64,000 nt of DNA. Origin: Steroidobacteraceae bacterium (GTDB lineage: Bacteria; Pseudomonadota; Gammaproteobacteria; Steroidobacterales; Steroidobacteraceae). Made by a program: the position numbers and the translations under genes. Numbering within the stretch: position 1 is the stretch's first letter; each line of letters opens with the position of its first letter. Where the stretch lies: contig JANWJS010000028.1 in NCBI GenBank assembly GCA_025451845.1, forward strand, positions 92,189-156,188, read 5' to 3'. The notes beneath the pieces are model-generated. The model was not told the DNA's origin. It saw nothing but the letters and a program-made list of their open reading frames with translations, and did no database searches. Below, in pieces: positions 61,544-64,000 of this stretch.

Positions 61544-62266
61544 ATGTCCACTGAATCCATTCTCGCCTCTCTGGCGCCGAGCGGAACGCTGCGCGCCACG
61601 ATCAACGTGGGCAATCCGATCCTGGCGGCCGTCGAGAAGACCACCGGCGCGCCGCGCGGCGTATCGGTCGACATCGCGCGTGAGCTGGCGCAGCGTCTCG
61701 GCGCACCGTTGGAATGCGTCGTCGTAGCGGCCGCCGCAAAGTCAGTGGAGACGGTCGCGAGCGGGCGGGCCGACGTTGGCTTCTTCGCGGTCGACCCCGT
61801 GCGCGGCGCCGACATTGCCTTCACTGAGCCCTACGTCACGATCGAAGGATGCTTCCTCGTCCGGAGGGACAGCCCGATCAGGGACTACAGTCAGGTCGAC
61901 GCGCCCGATACGCGCGTCGCGGCCGGTGCCGGCAGTGCCTACGATCTCTTCCTGACGCGCGAGCTGCAGCGCGCCACGATCATCCGCGTTCCAACCTCCC
62001 CCGCGGTCGTCGACGCGTTCGTCGAGCAGGGGCTCGAGGTTGCCGCGGGAGTCAAGCAGCAACTCGAAGCCGACGCAGCGCGTCACGGCGGCCTGAGACT
62101 GATCGAGGAGCCCTTCATGGTCATCCGGCAGGCGATGGGCATCGCCAAGGCTCGGGGCGATTTGGCGGCGCAATACTTGCGGGCCTTCATCGCTGACTTG
62201 AAGGCTTCAGGGTTCGTGCGCGAGGCACTGGCGCGGCATGGCATCAAGGGCGCCACGCCCGGCTGA
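61544..62266 (+). CDS. amino-acid-type solute-binding domain protein lacking a signal peptide
   Basis: A 240-residue SBP_bac_3-like protein: GTLRATINVGNPILAAVE, GVSVDIARELAQRLGAPLECVVV, VGFFAVDPVRGADIAFTEPYVTIEGCFLVRRDSPI. Periplasmic binding proteins of this family carry an N-terminal signal, but here the start MSTESILASLAPSG leads directly into the domain, and no ABC permease genes are nearby. It is either cytosolic and binds a small ligand for another purpose, or its true start has been missed. The upstream 197 bases contain no in-frame signal-like sequence that I can see. Confidence 0.75.
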   Translation: MSTESILASLAPSGTLRATINVGNPILAAVEKTTGAPRGVSVDIARELAQRLGAPLECVVVAAAAKSVETVASGRADVGFFAVDPVRGADIAFTEPYVTIEGCFLVRRDSPIRDYSQVDAPDTRVAAGAGSAYDLFLTRELQRATIIRVPTSPAVVDAFVEQGLEVAAGVKQQLEADAARHGGLRLIEEPFMVIRQAMGIAKARGDLAAQYLRAFIADLKASGFVREALARHGIKGATPG

Positions 62267-62329
62267 GCGCAAACCGAAAGCGTCCCGGACGGAACTCACG
62301 GCCAGATTCAGTGAAAGCACGCGAGCTAT

Positions 62330-62779
62330 ATGCGCGCCCCGACCCGACGCCATTCCCCATTCCTCCTATGCGTATGCATGGCCCTCGCAGTGGCCAGCGC
62401 ATACACACAGACTCCGACCGTCCTGGGCTATTGGCGCGAGCCGGGGGGCTCCATCATCCGCGTCGCCCCGTGCCCCCAGCAGCTATGCGTGGAAATCGCC
62501 AAGCTGCCGGCGGGAAAGCACGGGACGACTGACTCGCACAATCCCGACCCCAAGCTGCGCAACCGTCCGCTCTGCGGATTGTGGGTCGGCGCGGGTTTCA
62601 TCGCGATCGACCCGCAGCACGCCCGCGAAGGGCATCTTTACGATCCGAGGAGCGGACGCACCTATAGCGGCGAGATGACCGCCGAAGGGAATCTCCTGCA
62701 CCTGCGCGGCTATGTAGGTTTGCGGATATTCGGACGAACCGAGACCTGGGTGCGCGCCGCCCCGCCGCCGCCCTGTTGA
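62330..62779 (+). CDS. DUF2147 family exported protein (second copy)
   Basis: A 149-residue protein with a signal peptide (FLLCVCMALAVASAYTQT). The DUF2147 core reads VLGYWREPGGSIIRVAPCPQQLCVEIAKLPAG, LCGLWVGAGFIAIDP, GHLYDPRSGRTYSGEMTAEGNLLHLRGYVGLRIFGRTETWVR. It is a distant relative of the 55386-55871 protein, sharing the GYVG..I/LFG...TW ending. Function unknown. It follows the solute-binding-like gene by 63 bases. Confidence 0.8.
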   Translation: MRAPTRRHSPFLLCVCMALAVASAYTQTPTVLGYWREPGGSIIRVAPCPQQLCVEIAKLPAGKHGTTDSHNPDPKLRNRPLCGLWVGAGFIAIDPQHAREGHLYDPRSGRTYSGEMTAEGNLLHLRGYVGLRIFGRTETWVRAAPPPPC

Positions 62780-62798
62780 TGGAGCAGCGCGCCCCGGC

Positions 62799-63047
62799 TC
62801 AGGGCTGCAGCGGCAACATCCTCCGCAGCCGGGGATTGCGCAGCCAGAGTCCGCCCCAGACAAACACGGCGAAGACTATCGCGAAGCCGATGTCGAACAT
62901 CGGGGCGTGAATGCGCACCTTCGAGGCGATCGCGCCGCCGAGGTATCCGGTCAGCAGCACCGCACCCAGAAGCGACGTGCGCGGAAACAGATAGAACGCG
63001 GTGCAGATCAGCGGGACGGCGCGCTTTCGACAGTCAGTCTTCGCAGC
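62799..63047 (-). pseudogene. remnant of a DoxX-like membrane protein gene
   Basis: Read on the minus strand, the frame ending at the TGA of 62801-62799 encodes VPLICTAFYLFPRTSLLGAVLLTGYLGGAIASKVRIHAPMF and LWLRNPRLRRMLPLQP, the C-terminal half of DoxX-like proteins. Upstream, the frame runs straight into the TAG stop (63050-63048) of the HDOD gene with no start codon before the first membrane segment, so the N-terminal half is missing. It is absent from the ORF track. A deletion joining it to the HDOD gene end is the simplest explanation. Confidence 0.6.
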
Positions 63048-64000
63048 CTACGCGGCGCCGCGTCGCAAGCTGCGTTGCGCAAGGCCGGGGGCCTCGAACA
63101 TGGGCCGACGCTTTGCGGCGCTCGCCGGGCCGGCCGCCGCCGCTCTGGGGTCCTCATGCGGCCGCAGGAGCCGCTTCAGCATCGACTCGAGGTGCGCGGG
63201 TGACAGTCCGGACGGCGGCAGCGAGATCCTGAGGCTCGCTTCGTCGATGAGGGTATTGCCGTGCAGCACGGCCAACGCACCGGCGCGGCGGCCGAAGCCA
63301 AGCGAACGCCCGAGCGCCGTTGCCGGCTCCGAGGCAACCATCTGCTCCTCGATCGCGGCGAGCATTTCCTCCGACAGCCGCCACTCGGCGCCGATGTGCC
63401 AGGCGAAGGCCGCTGCGCGCGAGTCGAGTATGGCAGCGACCACCAGAGGATCGACTCCCTGGCGCCCGGGTGCAGGTGCGCAATGCTCGAGCACCGCGCG
63501 AAAGAGGACGATCTCCGCGAGACCGTAGATGAGCGTCAGGAGCTCGGCCGCAAACGCATTCGCCCGCTCCACCAGAGCAGCGTGAGGAATGGCTGCGTGA
63601 GCAGACCGTACCGCGTGCTCCCAGACGATTTCCGGGAACCGTGAAGCCCCCCCGGCGCCGGGAACCTGGAAGATGGGCTGCATCAGAGCCGCCGCCATGA
63701 CCGAGCGCAGCCCGTCGCTCCCGAGAATCACCATGGCCCTCTCGATGGTCTCGATGGGCTGTTGGGTGACTCGGTAATACGAACTGTTCGCTACCCGCAG
63801 AAGATTACCGACCAGCGCCGGATCTTGCGCGACGATGGGCACCAGCCGCCGCACCGAGACGTGCTCGTCGTTGATGGCGCGGATCAGCTCCGGGAGAAGA
63901 TTCGGACGCCGCGGGAAATACTGTTTCTGGCTGGCGGGATCGCCGATGGCCGCCAGGGCGGCCGCCACGATGCGGTCGTGCGCGGGATCCTGCAAGCCAG
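63048..64000 (-). CDS. HDOD domain protein (5' end outside window)
   Basis: At least 315 residues, and the frame stays open to the window edge; TTG at 63995 need not be the start. An HDOD domain (about 30-230) is indicated by LLPELIRAINDEHVSVRRLVPIVAQDPALVGNLLRVANSSYYR and IETIERAMVILGSDGLRSVMAAALMQPIF. HDOD proteins resemble HD phosphohydrolases without the catalytic HD and take part in signalling, often with c-di-GMP. The C-terminus (HEDPRAAAAGPASAAKRRP...) is low complexity, and its stop abuts the DoxX remnant. Confidence 0.8.
   Translation of the reverse strand, partial: GLQDPAHDRIVAAALAAIGDPASQKQYFPRRPNLLPELIRAINDEHVSVRRLVPIVAQDPALVGNLLRVANSSYYRVTQQPIETIERAMVILGSDGLRSVMAAALMQPIFQVPGAGGASRFPEIVWEHAVRSAHAAIPHAALVERANAFAAELLTLIYGLAEIVLFRAVLEHCAPAPGRQGVDPLVVAAILDSRAAAFAWHIGAEWRLSEEMLAAIEEQMVASEPATALGRSLGFGRRAGALAVLHGNTLIDEASLRISLPPSGLSPAHLESMLKRLLRPHEDPRAAAAGPASAAKRRPMFEAPGLAQRSLRRGAA

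Overview
This is a GC-rich (roughly 65% by eye), gene-dense bacterial window. The gene content fits a soil or environmental gammaproteobacterium, possibly a Steroidobacter/Nevskia-type lineage. The clues are a UrcA-family exported protein, a TAXI-type solute-binding protein, two DUF2147 proteins, a spinster-type MFS exporter, CtaG/SCO copper chaperones and a B12-riboswitch-controlled TonB receptor. The lineage is an inference; no rRNA or other strict taxonomic marker lies in the window.

Layout. 1-306: 3' end of a ferredoxin-NADP reductase. 385-3648 (minus): LytS-type kinase, LytTR regulator and MFS exporter, one coupled operon. 3955-5688: UrcA protein, DUF3565 and QueD divergently arranged, chalcone-isomerase-like protein. 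5713-7605 (minus): a divergent Nramp-family metal transporter preceded by a long leader that carries a proline-rich mini-ORF. 7760-11563 (minus): large exported protein and an MFS transporter. 11682-14365 (plus): DUF190, SDR, DUF945. 14373-20610: TAXI protein, SDR, LysR, methylmalonate-semialdehyde dehydrogenase, MaoC hydratase and CitE-like lyase, a small acyl-CoA block. 20842-23404: zinc-ribbon membrane protein, site-2-protease-like protein, sirtuin. 23409-25616: membrane GGDEF-EAL protein. 25847-29256 (minus): an alpha/beta hydrolase, EVE protein, enoyl-CoA hydratase and 3-hydroxyacyl-CoA dehydrogenase operon. 29386-35943: mixed hydrolases, an exporter, a flavin/heme-type split-barrel protein and an ArsR-type regulator. 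36020-38299: cobalamin riboswitch and BtuB-like receptor. 38663-39781: desaturase.

40013-45181 is an accessory-looking stretch of small uncharacterised genes. It holds an ECF sigma factor with a ChrR-like anti-sigma factor, two divergent paralogous Cys/His proteins around a hairpin-rich intergenic region, and a Uma2 protein. A tRNA-Ala(CGC) gene closes it at 45106-45181, and a 34-bp partial copy of that tRNA lies at 42006-42039.

45394-64000 is mostly core-like: peroxiredoxin, a histidine-phosphatase pseudoenzyme, a diguanylate cyclase, an MscS channel, an aldehyde dehydrogenase, a DksA-type protein, CtaG-SCO-DUF2147, pgm-tal, exonuclease III, a carboxylesterase, a solute-binding-like protein, DUF2147, a truncated DoxX-like gene remnant and an HDOD protein cut by the window edge.

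The strongest candidate for something undescribed is the Nramp leader (7366-7605). A ten-codon ORF with three consecutive prolines overlaps one arm of a mutually exclusive hairpin pair. Further along, a second competing stem pair leads into a seven-U tract just before the transporter ribosome-binding site. This looks like peptide-controlled attenuation of a metal, perhaps magnesium, transporter.
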